Assembly (NCBI RefSeq): GCF_000283155.1
Contig: NW_004454180.1
Location: 24,345,850-24,409,849 of the forward strand
DNA length: 64,000 nt
Direction of reading: 5' to 3'
Source: Ceratotherium simum simum
Taxonomy: Eukaryota; Chordata; Mammalia; Perissodactyla; Rhinocerotidae
Within the stretch, counting starts at the first letter, position 1. Each line of letters opens with the position of its first letter. This document shows, one piece after another, positions 24,860-37,140 of this stretch. The notes under the pieces were generated by a model that worked only from the letters and a program-made list of their open reading frames with translations, was not told the DNA's origin and searched no databases. Position numbers and translations under genes: made by a program.

Positions 24860-26250
24860 AGATATAAAATATTTAAACACAGAGAACAATACAACCATCT
24901 ACCCAGATTTGGAGCTCTTCTCCCACTCTGTGCATCCCTCTCCCTCTCTCTCCCAAAGTTGGTATGTATCTCGGTCATGCATTATTTTTCTACTTTTACT
25001 TTCCTTCTATCTACCCCCAAACAATATGTAGTATTATCCTGATATATCTCAAAAACATAATGTTGAGATGGGAAAAAGGAAGTTGCAAAAGGATGCTATT
25101 AATGTAAATTTTAAAGGCACACAAACAATCCCACAGCAACCTCAAGCAGAAGTGACTGTCTCCACAACCATAGACTAGACTCTGCAGAAGCATGCTGTTC
25201 TCAGATTTAACCTCCTAAAACATTTGAAATAGCCTTCCTGCTTCTTGATGAGCTGTGTCTGTGCCTCGATCAGGTCCTATTTTTGTTCTCTTGGCTACTT
25301 GGTCGGGTTGCTTGCTGAATGTCTCTCCCATTTGGCCTGGCTAATACCTCAGTCTTCCTCCCAATTATGGCATCATCTCCTGGCCTCGGCAAACAGTTAT
25401 GGCTTATCATAGATTCGACACCTAGCCCAGGATCCTCATTCCTGTGTGTTCACTGCCGCAGGTGTCCCAATTCCTTGGCCTACCACAGCCTAATGGGTGG
25501 GCCCCAGAGACTCTGGGGATTTACAGATCATTTTGAAAATATGCAGTTTTATTTTAGGCTTACGCTAAAACACAGCTTTTTGCATTACAGAAATGCATGA
25601 ACAATTCAACCATCAAAGAAAGAATCAAACAAAACACTGAAATTGAGACACAAACCTGAGAATTTGGGTCCTTTTCATGTTGAGAAACTCTACAAGAAAA
25701 CTCCAATAAATACCATTCTTTGAACTTAAATTCTGAAAAGTACAGTATATGGAACGATAAACATATAATTTCTTTTGCACTCCTTTCCACTTCAAGCATA
25801 ATAAAATAAGTTATCTGCTCCGTATTAACGTCCTTTTACTTTTTATATTCACCCTCAAGTCAGTCAATGTGTGACTTGGATCCCACACGCCTGGTGATGG
25901 AAAAATTATTTCATGTTTATATAGACTAGATATTCAGTTTTAACGAAGGCATCATAGTCAAGTAATCTGACCTAAAAATTGAGCAGAAAGCCCAAAATAT
26001 ATGTGACAAGCTTAAATGCTTTTGCTCTTTACTTTTCTGCATAAGGAAATTAATTTTTATAAGAGAGAGCAGTGAGAGCAGTGCACTCTGTATATGGGCA
26101 TTTGGGGTTTTACCATCAACTACATGAATGCGATAGCACTGGTAAGGCTGGTGGTGGTTCTGCATGTGTCTAACAAACACGTCATTTTTCCATCAGATGT
26201 CCTTATTTCCCTTGCATATATCTCAGACAATGTGGCCACTGTCTTCTGAA
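24860..26250. other. Unassigned intergenic sequence
   Basis: No supportable gene or named repeat. Confidence 0.5.
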
Positions 26251-26257
26251 AATGTAA

Positions 26258-26470
26258 TGACCTTTGAGTTTGTAACCTCACGCCTGGATTCAAAACCCTG
26301 CTCCAACATTTTCTATAATGAGCCCCGAGAAAATCACTTCACTTCTCTGAGGCTCATTTTCCTGTGATGAGGCTAACAAAACCCACCTGAGATGGAACTA
26401 GACGGATTAGAGGTAACACATGGGAAGCACCGAGCAGGATGCCAGGCATATCATGGTTATGACCAAGGCT
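26258..26470 (+). mobile_element. MIR SINE
   Basis: CGCCTGGATTCAAAACCCTG, GAGAAAATCACTTCACTTC and CTGAGGCTCATTTTCC match the MIR core in sense. Confidence 0.65.
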
Positions 26471-26639
26471 TAACAGTACTCTTTTTAACCATTTCATGAA
26501 GATCAAATAGAGGTTAAGGATAAACACAGAGAATCTGTTGATTTGGTTTGGGTTGGGTTTGTGGTTGTTTATTGGTTTGTTTCTGGTTTTGCTGATTTGA
26601 TCAGTTGTTCCTCTGAATTAACCAAATCAGTCTACTGGC

Positions 26640-27910
26640 TTGGCTATTAATGTGGTCACAGCTATTCACGATCAATCTATATTTATGGATTACCTCTGGG
26701 TGATCTTCTGGGCAAAAAAGATGAAGTTGTATCCCCACTTCACAACAATACACCAGGATAAACTCCAAATAAATCAAAGATTCAAAATGAAACATAAAAA
26801 AACTACAAGAAATATGGAGAATTTTTATATGGAGAAATTTTGGAAATATGAAATAAAAATTTGGAGAAATTTTATAACCTTGGAGTAGGGAAGGCCTTTC
26901 CAACTATGACTCATAATTCAAATGTCATAAAATAAAAAAAGATCAACCAATTCAACTACATAAAAATAATATTTAAAAAAACTGTGGCAAAATCAAAAGA
27001 CAAAATACTGGGGAATTAATTGCAACTCATTCTACAGACAAAAGGCTAGTCTTTATAATATGTACTAAATTTCTGGAAATAAAAGAAAAAGTAGACCACC
27101 AATCCAACAGAAAAAAATGGGCAAAATATAAAACGGGAAAAAAGGAAATACAAATGATCCTTAAACATATGAAAAGATTCCAATTGTAGTCACAATAAAA
27201 GCAATCCAAGACAAAACCACACTAAGTTACAATTTCCCACCTATCAAATCTGCAAACATCCAAAAGTTTGATTAAACATCTGGTTGGCAAATTTGTAGGG
27301 AAATACTGATTCTTCATGCACTACTGGGTGGGGTGGGGTGAAAATGATACAACTGTGGAGGGAAATTTGTTATATCTTTTAAAATCATAAAGGCATTTAT
27401 ACTAGCAATCCTACTTCTGGAGATTTATCTTAAGGATATACCTGCACACTTAGAAAATAACATATGTATTTATTACAGATTATTCATAACAGAATTGTTT
27501 GTAACAGCAACAACTTGGAAGCAACTCATACGTGCATCTAAAGGGGACTGGTTATGTAACTGTGGTTAAACCACAGATGAAATATTCTGCAGATGGAATA
27601 TTAAAAAGAATGAGGAAGCTCTCTATGCACTGACATAGAAGGAAGACAGATAGTTCAGTGAAAAAAGAACAAAACTGGCCACAAAGTATGAAACTTTTTG
27701 TCTAAGAAAGGAAGGTGATATGAATACATATTTATATTTGTTTGCATTTACATAAAGAGATAGTAGATAGACCCAAAAATAAGCAAATGGTTTCCTACAA
27801 AGAGTAGGAGGAATAGAATGGATGAGGGTGGGAGCTAGACTTCCCAGTGTATTCATTTTAAAACCATTTTGATTTTTTAACATGTGAATGTGTTATCTAT
27901 TCATAAAATT
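26640..27910 (+). mobile_element. Old L1/HAL1-like fragment
   Basis: GATAAACTCCAAATAAATC, GACAAAAGGCTAGTCTTTAT, AAATGGGCAAAATATAAAAC and the ORF2-like end (CTAGCAATCCTACTTCTGG, GTAACAGCAACAACTTGGAA) follow L1-type sense sequence. It is highly diverged with several short broken frames. Confidence 0.6.
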
Positions 27911-27916
27911 AAATTA

Positions 27917-28360
27917 AACTTAAGATATATTTATTGATTAGCTACTATGCAGGAAGCCCTGTGTTCAGCACTACAGTAACACTTTCAATCCAGCTACAAT
28001 GAGTAATTATGAGCATCAACGTGCTAGACATGGTGTTCTGCACTGCCGGGGGTTGGGGGAGGAAGGGCACTCACGGTTTATAAGTTATATTGGAGTAAAG
28101 GTTCCATTCGTGACTTTGAACCTCTCTCCCTCAGGCCTAGCATGAATATAATCTTAGGACAGACAGAACACATAAGGATAAAAAGATAACTATCAATAGT
28201 GCAGAACGGGGCTAAACAAATACTGAAGGAAAAATGCTACCAGATCAAAAGAGGAAAAAGTCCCACTGGTTGAACTAGTCCAAAAAGGCTTCAGAGCAAG
28301 TAAAACTTGAACTGGGTCTTGGGTAACATATAAATTAAACCTTTTTCACAAAAAGTTTTT
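27917..28360. repeat. Ancestral LINE-like repeat piece, antisense, plus unassigned DNA
   Basis: ATATATTTATTGATTAGCTA, CTATGCAGGAAGCCC and AACTTGAACTGGGTCTTGGG recall a very old mammalian repeat family whose name I cannot assign. Confidence 0.4.
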
Positions 28361-28362
28361 CT

Positions 28363-28602
28363 GGGCCCAGCCCCATGGCTGAGTGATTAAAGTTCCGTGC
28401 GTTCTGCTTCAGCAGTCCAGGTTTGCGGGTTCAGATCCCGGGCGTGGACCTACTCCACTCACCAGCCCGAATACAAAACAGAGGAAGACTGGCACGGATG
28501 TTAGCTCAGGGCTAATCTTCCTCAAGCGAAAAAAAAAAAGAAGAGGATTGGCAATGAATGTTAGCTTAGGGCAAATCCCCCTCAGCAAAAAAAAAAAAAA
28601 AT
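28363..28602 (+). mobile_element. ERE SINE
   Basis: GGGCCCAGCCCCATGGCTGA, GGGTTCAGATCCCGGGCGTG (B box), then two ATGTTAGCT(C/T)AGGGC modules each followed by an A-run. More diverged than its neighbours. Confidence 0.9.
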
Positions 28603-28604
28603 AT

Positions 28605-29425
28605 TCTACAGAACTTTTTCTGTAGAAGAACGTTTTTTCAGACCCACCTTGATTGTATTGATTTTTCTGAAGTGGGGGTGGGGTGGGGGGAAGCTGAAAG
28701 GACACACCTCATCATTTCTACTCAATTATCGAAAAGTGAATAACATTACTAACTTAGTTTTTCCTGGTCATCTTGGTCCTCCCTTAAAAGAGAAGTAGTA
28801 CACAGAAGTAAGAATTGGATTGAAACTCACAATTAAAAAAGTCTCACTTCTTTATTTTATTCTTTTCCAATTTAAAATTTTACATCATCTCAGGAAGCTT
28901 TTCTCTTTGACAGCTTTTACAGTTCCTCGGCACAGGGTGACCAGAATCAGGAGAGGAATTGTAAGTTTCTCTTCCTGTCCTACACTCACAGAGAGGTTTC
29001 ACTCTGTAAATGCTCTTTGGGCCACAGTGACGAAAAGAGGGAACACGTTCTTAAAGGAGTCATTTGTCATGACTCTCAGGATTGGAACTGCCCATCTAAG
29101 ATCTGAATGGCCCCTTTGGCACAGCTAGCCCACCCCTGAACACTTCCCATGAGGGGAACTCGCTACCACTGTCATCTTGATGCTCTGACCGTCAGCAAGT
29201 TCTAATGCTGAGATGGAAAATCTCATATCTTCAACCCACTGGTTCTATTGCTAGCCTCAAACAACATTGCTGGTTCTAAACAAACATTTATTATTTTTGC
29301 ATTTAAAATAATTATTAGGTAATAATTTTTAGATTAATTGCAAGATAGGATATTACAGCATATTATATTAAATGTACCATTTAATCATCTAGTTGACCAA
29401 ATTCACTTGAAATACAACATTTTCA
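28605..29425. other. Unassigned intergenic sequence
   Basis: No supportable gene or named repeat. Confidence 0.5.
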
Positions 29426-29628
29426 GGGGATGGCCTGGTGGTGCAGTGGTTAAGTTCGCATGCTCTGCTGCGGCAGCCCAGGGTTCATAGGTTCAGATCC
29501 CAGGTGCGGACATACACCACTGATCAAGCCATGCTGTGGCAGTGTCCCATATACAAATTAGAGGAAGATGGGCACAGATGTTAGCTCAGGGCCACTCTTC
29601 CTCACCAAAAAGAAAAAAGAAAAAAAAG
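29426..29628 (+). mobile_element. ERE SINE
   Basis: GGGGATGGCCTGGTGGTGCA, GTGGTTAAGTTCGCATGCTC, GGTTCAGATCCC, TCAAGCCATGCTGTGGCAG and one ATGTTAGCTCAGGGC module before an A-rich tail. Shorter than the others because only one 3' module is present. Confidence 0.9.
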
Positions 29629-29634
29629 GAGTGC

Positions 29635-31430
29635 ATCTTAAATATGTAAAATGATAAGTAGAAGAATAATTGTCTTCTAAGCAGGCACTCTGAAGTATTT
29701 CAGTAGCCCCCATTATTGTAGCACCAAGGTGCTCAAAGAAACAAAATTTAGAAGTGATAAACCAGAGACAAGCCTACTTCTCTACCACCAGAGTTATGGC
29801 CACACAGAAATAAGGTGTATGAACGCTTTTCCTAGAGAATAAGAATTATTTTGAATAAGGTGCTGTCACCTGAGTTAGTAATACCCCCAACAAGTTTTAT
29901 GGCTCCGTAAGGAAAGAATTAGCCTCCTCATTTGGGAATTTAGTGGTGTTCGGAAGGCAGAAAGTGACAATGAAGTTGGAAATGGATTGGCTTTGGGGCT
30001 TGTTCTGCTTTATAAATAATAATGAACCTTTTCCAACATGAAGTAATGTGAAATGAAAAAAAAAGTCTGTCTCTAGAGTATAAAATTACCTCATAACCCA
30101 ATTTGCATTTCTCCACTCCAAGCATATTTTCTTCGAGTTCTACTTAGGGAGCGAAAGCTGCTGGATGATAATTAATTTTAACAAGCATTTGGCACACTGA
30201 GCTGGACAGTATACAAACTGCCCTGGACCAAGTATGAATTTGAACTGCACTTTTTATGGTGTTTTTCTCACAATGACATTATTTAGGCATTTAAAATCAT
30301 CTTGACTGCAACTTTGTTCTTTTTTTTCTTCATTTGGATTTTTTTCTCTTTTAATTCTACTTGATTACGTAAGCAGTTTGTAAAAATTGTAAAGAAATGT
30401 GGGAGACAATTGGATCTTGGTATAGCAAAACCAGAAGGGCATTAGGTATTTGCTCTTCATCAAAGGAACCGCTTGTTTTCCTTTCTTTTTCCTCTCTGTG
30501 CAGAAAAGAAATGTGTACATCTCCTGACTTATAATGTATAGTTCCACAGTGGAAAAAGTGCTTTAGAATTAGGTCCTTATGTCATTTTCTGTGCAGTATT
30601 TTCATTCTTTTCTTAATGTACTATTTGGTAAAAGCAAGTGATAGTCTTGTGATGTGATCAGCAATGTTCAAGCACTATTTCTCTTTTATATCTCTGCACA
30701 TGGAATATGGACAAGCAAAGAATGAGTCATTTCTGAGCAGGAAAATAAATTTTGAGAGAAGTCATACTATGATTTGATAGTAATAACTTACCTTTCATCT
30801 ATCTATCTAGTTTATTGTTCTATACTAAATTATTTATGCATGTCTGTATGCTTATAATTCATATGAAAATTTGCAAAATCTTAATTATGGAAACAAAAGA
30901 CATTCTGTAACTTCCCAGACAAGCTACTAAAAAGATGACTATCTCTCTACATAGTTTAAGATGAAAAACAATGACATGACAATTCATCCCTTTTTGTTTT
31001 TGAAAACAGACTGCCTGTGACTCAGTTGCTGGCTCTCACAAAGAGTCCTAATTAACCTTCATGATAGCAACTCGGCAAATTCCATTACTTCTATAAAGGC
31101 AATACTTGCTTATCTTTCATAATCAAATTTTAAACTGATGATTTATGCCATGGGTACAATTGCAGGTTTAAAATAACATGTCTGAATTTCTTATCATTTT
31201 CGGTTGGCAGTATATGAAATGTTTACTTTATCTAGAAATCTTGATGCTTAAATGGCCTGTTGTTTGTGTCACCTAAAAATGTAATAACATTCAAATTAAG
31301 CTTTTCCTTATTAACGTCACCTGATCAGGTGCCATATTCGGAGCTTAGTAAAATTCTGCCAAGTCAAATCTATGCACTGATTAAAGGTATTTCCTCAATT
31401 TATTTTTGTTTCTTATGGGAACTTTCTTAA
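29635..31430. other. Repeat-poor unassigned sequence
   Basis: About 1.8 kb without any repeat I recognise and without a supportable ORF, AT-rich, with several non-repetitive blocks. It could hold a conserved non-coding element, but conservation cannot be tested from one sequence. Confidence 0.4.
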
Positions 31431-31434
31431 GATA

Positions 31435-32395
31435 ACTGCATTCAACATTTCCTGAGAATCTAACCTAAGCAAGGCACTATGCTTGGAGGCAAGGGGCAGA
31501 CAGAGGTGAAGCAGACAAGTCCCCGCCTGCAGGAAGCAGTCCAGTGAGGAGACAGATTCACACTCAGCTTAGCTTGAGTAGAAAGAGCTCTCACCTGCCT
31601 GCTGGTGCGCAAAGGCGTTGGTTACAGATCTGCCCCAAACTAAAGGTGTGACCTTGAGAGTCTCCTTTCCTTGCCCTCTCAATATCGTCATCTGTAAACT
31701 AGGACTTGGGAATAAATTTATTCAACAAACACCAACTGAGCAACTACCATGTGATAACAGTGGCCAATCTTAATGAGCAATGACCACGTGGCAGGTATCA
31801 GGGCAAACATTTTAAGTGGATCATTTCCTTTAATACTCAAAGCAATCCCATTTTCAAGAGCAGGAAATTGAGGCTCAAAGATGTTAAGTAACTCGCCCAA
31901 GGCTATAGAGTTTTTGAGCCCGGATTCCATCCCCGGTTGATTGAAGCCTAAAGCTGATGCCTTTACACTCTACATTATGTTGCTGTAACCGTCTCTAATA
32001 GCTTCTAACTTCAGTGTTATATGACCATTATTTGCCCTCAAAATGTAAAGTATAAATACAAAGAGTTTGGTTTTTATATTAATAGTGGAGGTTAAAGCTA
32101 CACAATAGAATGACACATTGATTCCAGCTGGAGAGATCCAGGAAGACTTCCTGGGACAGGCAACATGCGGCTGCAGTTAATAAGATTTCCTCACACAGAA
32201 TTGGAAGAGTAAGGGGATTCCAGCCTGAGAGAACTGTGGGGATGCTTACAGAGCAGTAAACACTCATGGATCTGCAAGGAACATGGGAAAAGGGCAGGAA
32301 GAATGAAGCCTTGAAAGGTCAGCTGGAACCAGATCGCTGAGAGCCTTTAGAGTCATGCTAAGGACCCTGGACACTATAGGACATGGTCAGTGACT
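31435..32395. repeat. Mosaic of ancient repeats (LINE-like tails, MIR + and MIR -)
   Basis: 31440-31560: LINE-like (AAGGCACTATGCTTGGAGGC). 31565-31712: MIR in sense (GGTGTGACCTTGAGAGTC, CATCTGTAAACTAGG). 31765-31980: MIR in antisense (AGGAAATTGAGGCTCAAAGA, GTTAAGTAACTCGCCCAAGG). 32090-32395: an unnamed old mammalian repeat (AATGAAGCCTTGAAAGGTC). Confidence 0.55.
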
Positions 32396-32435
32396 GAGAG
32401 CTGAGAAACACAACAGTGAAATGATTGACACCTTT

Positions 32436-32735
32436 TTGTGTGTGTGTGAGGAAGATCAGCCCTGAGCTAACATCCATGCTAATCCTCCTCTTTGTGCTGA
32501 GGAAGACCGGCCCTGAGCTAACATCTATTGCCAATCCTCCTCCTTTTTTTCCCCTTTTTCTCCCCAAAGCCCCAGTAGATAGTTGTATGTCATAGTTGCA
32601 CATCCTTCTAGTTGCTGTATGTGGGACGCCGCCTCAGCATTGCCGGACAAGGGTGCGTCGGTGCGTGCCCCGATCCAAACCCGGGCAGCCAGCAGCGGAG
32701 CTTAGTTCACCCCGCTAAGCCACGGGGCCAGCCCC
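32436..32735 (-). mobile_element. Long ERE SINE variant, antisense
   Basis: The reverse complement begins GGGGCTGGCCCCGTGGCTTA and contains an extra segment (CAACTAGAAGGATGTGCAAC, CTACTGGGGCTTTGGGGAG) absent from the short EREs here, so it is a longer subfamily. The flanks GATTGACACCTTTT (32423-32436) and GATTGACAGCTTTT (32736-32749) are a target-site duplication with one mismatch. Confidence 0.9.
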
Positions 32736-32829
32736 GATTGACAGCTTTTTATTTGGGGCTTATTTCTTTGTTTTGTCGTTTTTAATTATTTACAACCAGT
32801 AAGAACATTTAGCAAGGTCGCCAAATACT

Positions 32830-33245
32830 AGGTAAACATAAAAAACTAGTGTGATACACACTAGCAACAAATAATGAAAAATGTCATTTTTAGAAGAAAC
32901 AATTTTCAATAGCAACACAATTAAAATATTAACTTGGGAAAGTCTCACAGAAGACGTGAAGTGTCTCTTCCGAGAAAATTATAAAACCTAATTGACGACT
33001 ATAAGAGAAGTTGTAAGTAGAGAGATACACCATGCTCACAAATGGGAAGACAGTAAATTGATCTATAAATTCAATGTAACTCCAATAGAAATCTCACACA
33101 GGTTATCTGTGGACATTTACAGGCCAGTCAGTCCTCACATTCACACAGAAGAGAAAGGGCCGAGTTTGTCAAGATAATTTTGAAGAAGAGGAAGAGTCGA
33201 TGTCAAAATCCCACAGACGTCAAAACATTTTGAAACTAAGTGACC
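32830..33245 (+). mobile_element. Old L1 ORF2 fragment, sense
   Basis: GAGAAAATTATAAAACCTAA, GAGAGATACACCATGCTCAC, ATTGATCTATAAATTCAATG and GTAACTCCAATAGAAATC match the L1 ORF2 stretch in order, but diverged. Confidence 0.6.
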
Positions 33246-33249
33246 TGAG

Positions 33250-34880
33250 ATTGGCCCAGAGACATTAGTTGTGGTTTTATATTTCACTGTTGGGTTAAAG
33301 AAATGGTGAGAAGGGAGATAGGAAAGATGACACTAATGACAAAAGGGAGGTGAGCTCCTCACCCACTCTACATCAGAGCGCCCCTGACTCTGAAATAAAG
33401 ACAGAAGCTATTTTCAAAAGAACGCTTGCATCACAGGAGCCTGGCCTAAGGATAATAATTCTGAGTAGCTGGAGTGAAGTTTCAAGCAGCCACTTGGCAT
33501 CTGCCAATCATCTGCTATGTGCGAAAAACAAAGGCGTGAGAAGATAAAATTGTAAGCACAGCGCCCTGGGTCTCAGACAGCCTGTGACAAAGTTGAGACG
33601 CAGAAGTCACACATGAAATAAACAAAGAACCTGTTTACAAAGCAGCATATTCCTAAGCATAATAAAGCACAAGAATAAATGCAAAAAATGCTGAGAGTTA
33701 CAAGTAGAGGGGTAACCACAGGCAGATGTGCTGGGGGGTATTCTGAGGTGCGTCTGGGAAGTGTGTGGCTAGAAGAGGAGTTGCCGCCATTGAGAGAGCT
33801 GCCGCTCATGTTACTGGTCCACCGTGACTCAGACATACAGTAGAGCAGCACCAAAACCATCACTGTGCACTGTGAATTGCATCTAAACTCCGTCAAATTA
33901 TGACCAAATTATCAAAATACAACTTCAAAATCTGTCTTCCTCTATAAGAAATTAGCTAATGATCTTGTCTTAAGATTTAAGAAAATGGTAGGCCTCTCTT
34001 CCTACTTCTTGTTCTCCTTGTTGTGTGTGTTATGACGCTGTAATGAGCTTGGCATTTCTTCCCCTCGGGAACTCTTTATTCTGGGCTTTAGATCACTCAC
34101 TACTGTTGCCTGCAAGGGGTAGATCACCAACATGGAAGGAACAGAGGTTAATACCAGGTTGAGGATGTGATTCCTCTCACCGAGAAGCTTACTGGCTTAT
34201 TGTTTGTAGAATAGTGAGCCTCAAGAGGATCTGAAAAGAAATATATATTGGATCCTAATGATGTTCTCTTGCAGAGGCATTGCCTACATTGTGCATTACT
34301 AGAACTATAGACTGCTGGCTGTACACATGAACCTACTAGAGCTTTCTAAACCATTTATACCACACTAGCTCACAGAACCAACTTTATATATCCAGGAACC
34401 AAGATTCCAACTGGAAGTACCTCAGTTGGGTGTTGGCTCATTCATATTCCAACCAAAAGGTAATATACCATAAAATGCATATTGATAAGTCTGCAGTGAT
34501 TAAGACAACCATATAAAATCTCATTACTTAAAAGAAATTAAACTCACTGTGGTTTATACAGCAATATTCCTCATCCATGTCCGACATCAGATCGTTCACG
34601 TGCCAGTCACATTTCAATCTAATTTGCTGTAATCTTGGTAAATGGGAGGTAATCAAGTCCTCAGCTCCAGCTCCGAAGCAGCACATAATACATTTCTGAA
34701 ATTCATTAATAAAGAGAAGACAGGGGAAAGGCTTCCTGACAATAACTGACACTTGTAATGTAGCGAGAACGTTCCCCAGGTTCTGATATTATATTTATTG
34801 GAATTATAAATATGCACATAATTTAAGAGGTTTATACATCATTTGTAATTTCTTCTATTGTCCATTCGTAGTTACTGAAA
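33250..34880. other. Unassigned intergenic sequence
   Basis: No supportable gene or named repeat. Confidence 0.5.
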
Positions 34881-34889
34881 TTGAGATTA

Positions 34890-35125
34890 GGGCCACCATT
34901 TCTTGAATGTGCTGTTCTAAATTCTTAGCTTGCTTGATCTCAGGTGAGCCTCACAACAACCCTGTGAAAAATTATTCCACTTGCCATGTTGCAGCTGAGG
35001 AAACTGAGGCACAGAGAAGTTAAATCCTGCCCAAAATCTCATAACTAATTAAAGGCAGAAATATTTACAACAGCTCTGATGCCAGAGGCCAAGCTCATAA
35101 CCATCTGCTTCACTGCTCCCCTAGT
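34890..35125 (-). mobile_element. MIR SINE
   Basis: GAGCCTCACAACAACCCTGT, GCAGCTGAGGAAACTGAGGC and ACAGAGAAGTTAAATCC are the reverse complement of the MIR core; one of the best-preserved MIRs here. Confidence 0.8.
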
Positions 35126-35129
35126 TGGA

Positions 35130-36635
35130 GAGCCTTTTTGTATGATTGCTCATTAATTATATGTGGATAACTGGATAGCTCAAAAAATTCTAACTAGGGT
35201 CTTAGGGAATCATTCTGGTTGGAAACGGGGGACTAGGGCTTTTGCCTGAAGTATATTTCAATAGCAAAACCTATTTTCACTTACACGGAACAGTTATTTG
35301 GGGTAGTTTGTTTGGACTGATTAACAGAGTTTGGAGGGGATAAGGGTTAAGCCCTCCCAAGCCATCCTTTGGTGCTGCTAATATGTATCACATTACTATG
35401 TACTTAATATCATTTCTCTTTGGTTCTCTGAAAAAGGGATGTGGGCTAGGATATTTGCCCTCTGATTTTACACTTCTGAGAATACAAGTACTGTGGACCA
35501 CAGTACTGTCATAATTACTTTTCCCTCCTGGTTTTTTTGCGCCGATCTTTTGAAAGACATACAAGCTACTGCTACAGAATGCCTAAATAATTGTTCAATT
35601 AGACCTGGGGGAAATAATTTACATTCACTAGCCACAAAGCATCATGCATACAGAGCCCCTTTAATTACATATTTTCTCATGGTCATGCAGAATCTAGGCC
35701 TTGGTGTTTGATTATTTCTCTCTTAGCAAGCATAGTTGTTCTAAGGTTGATATTGCAAAAAACCAGACCTCTGTTGGAGACAAGGGAAATTATTTTGTCT
35801 CTAGGCAAAATTTTGAAGTATGAAAAACTGTTCTTGGTGCTATATTCCTCTCCCAGGCACTTAATCGGAGTCTCAATCTTACTCTGAACTGGGGGTATAA
35901 GTATTATCCCCTACAGGTGTTATCTGAGAAGGGCTGTCACCAACTCCGTACCAGCCTAGTGTCCTCAGGACTCAGTGGGCTCTGGCATTGCACAAAACTG
36001 GATGACAATATCTACATCCTAGATATGTGGGGAGGATTAAGCATATTTCTTTCCGTGGATTGAGGAGCACAGTACCAAACACACAGCAGGAACCAGATAA
36101 ATGGAAGTTATTCGGTGTTATGATATAAGCATAGAGCAGTGGGTAGGGGGTCTATTTCTGCAGAGGGTATAGGTTTGGGGGAGTCACTTTGTGTATTGAT
36201 TCCTCCCTTGCTTCCTCAGTGAATGGTAAAGACATGCTGTATGATTTTTAAAGATGAAAAATATTAAGTGCCATTCATCTGTAGCGAATAACCTGATTAA
36301 ACACTCTTGCAGACCAAAAGGCTAAGCTAACTTTCAACCATTTTCAAAGGTTGAAAAAACCCAACTCATCCACATTGTGCAACTAGCAAAAATAACATTT
36401 AAAGGTGTGAAAATCATGCTTGAGAAAATGCTTGCACGTAAAGAAAACAAAAATGTGGTGACTACGTATTGTGGGAAAAGGAAGTTACCTAACCGGATTT
36501 GGGGTGAAGTTACAGTGTACTTAACTGTGTACTAAGGCAAAAATAAATCCACTCCCTCATCAAATATTTGTTAAGTGCCCACCACCTGCCAAGCACAAAC
36601 AACACCTTTCTCAACCACCAACTCTGCTTGCTTTC
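35130..36635. other. Upstream flank of the promoter; MIR-like and LINE-like remnants
   Basis: 35985-36120 looks like the 3' half of a sense MIR (GGAGGATTAAGCATATTTC, ACACAGCAGGAACCAGATAA). 36555-36600 resembles an antisense LINE tail (CATCAAATATTTGTTAAGTG). The rest is unassigned. Confidence 0.45.
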
Positions 36636-36799
36636 GGGGCCCGGCAGCCTGCCCCACTAAGAACACGACTTTCTCGCTTAACACCTTACGCCCACATTCT
36701 CATGGGGCGCCTCATTGAGCAGAGAGACAGAGCAATGCGAGCCCACACCTTTCACAGGCCTCGTGGGTTCACGTAATCGCAAATCGAAAATGCCAAGGC

Positions 36800-36937
36800 G
36801 CCCCTACGGTGTCCCACGAGGAAAGGAGGCGTATCAGCCAGGACTTGTTCCGCCCATGTGAAAGATGGCGCTAGAGGCGTCAGCCACGGCTGCTGCCCGG
36901 TCCTCCCCTTTAGGGGCGGGGTCTAGAGGGAGCAGCG
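36800..36937 (+). other. C9orf72: C9orf72 non-coding exon 1a (5'UTR)
   Basis: The segment aligns by eye with the human exon 1a I recall: CCTACGGTGTCCC near the start, then TTCCGCCCA, GCTGCCCGG and GGGGCGGGGTCTAG, followed by a GTGTGTGTTTAGGAGG donor region. The exact transcription start cannot be fixed from sequence. The donor is most likely GT at 36938-36939 (human reads CAG|GTGTGG; here GCG|GTGTGT), with a shift of two bases possible. The exon splices to exon 2 at 41667. It carries an ATG-TGA start-stop at 36856 and an ATG at 36865 that could open a short upstream ORF. Confidence 0.75.
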
Positions 36938-37087
36938 GTGTGTGTTTAGGAGGTGTGTGTTTTGTTTTTCCCGCCCTTTCTGCCCTCCCCTTGCTCTCAC
37001 AGTCTTCGCTGAGGGTGAACGAGGAAAGATCGATAATATTTAACCAGAAGAACACAGGGCGGGATGGGCGGCCTGCAGCGGGATGGG

Positions 37088-37140
37088 CGTCGGGGGGTGT
37101 GGTCGCTCGGGGGCGGGCCCGGGGGCGTGGCCAGAGGCGG
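37088..37140 (+). promoter_or_regulatory. C9orf72: G-rich intron 1 stretch orthologous to the human GGGGCC repeat site; repeat absent
   Basis: In human, the GGGGCC hexanucleotide tract lies between exons 1a and 1b, directly before GGGGCGTGGTCGGGGCGGGCCCGGGGGCG. Here the orthologous flank is recognisable (TGTGGTCGCTCGGGGGCGG, then GCCCGGGGGCGTGGCC), but no GGGGCC unit is tandemly repeated. The stretch is still G-rich and keeps GC boxes next to exon 1b. The alignment is by eye from memory of the human sequence. Confidence 0.75.
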
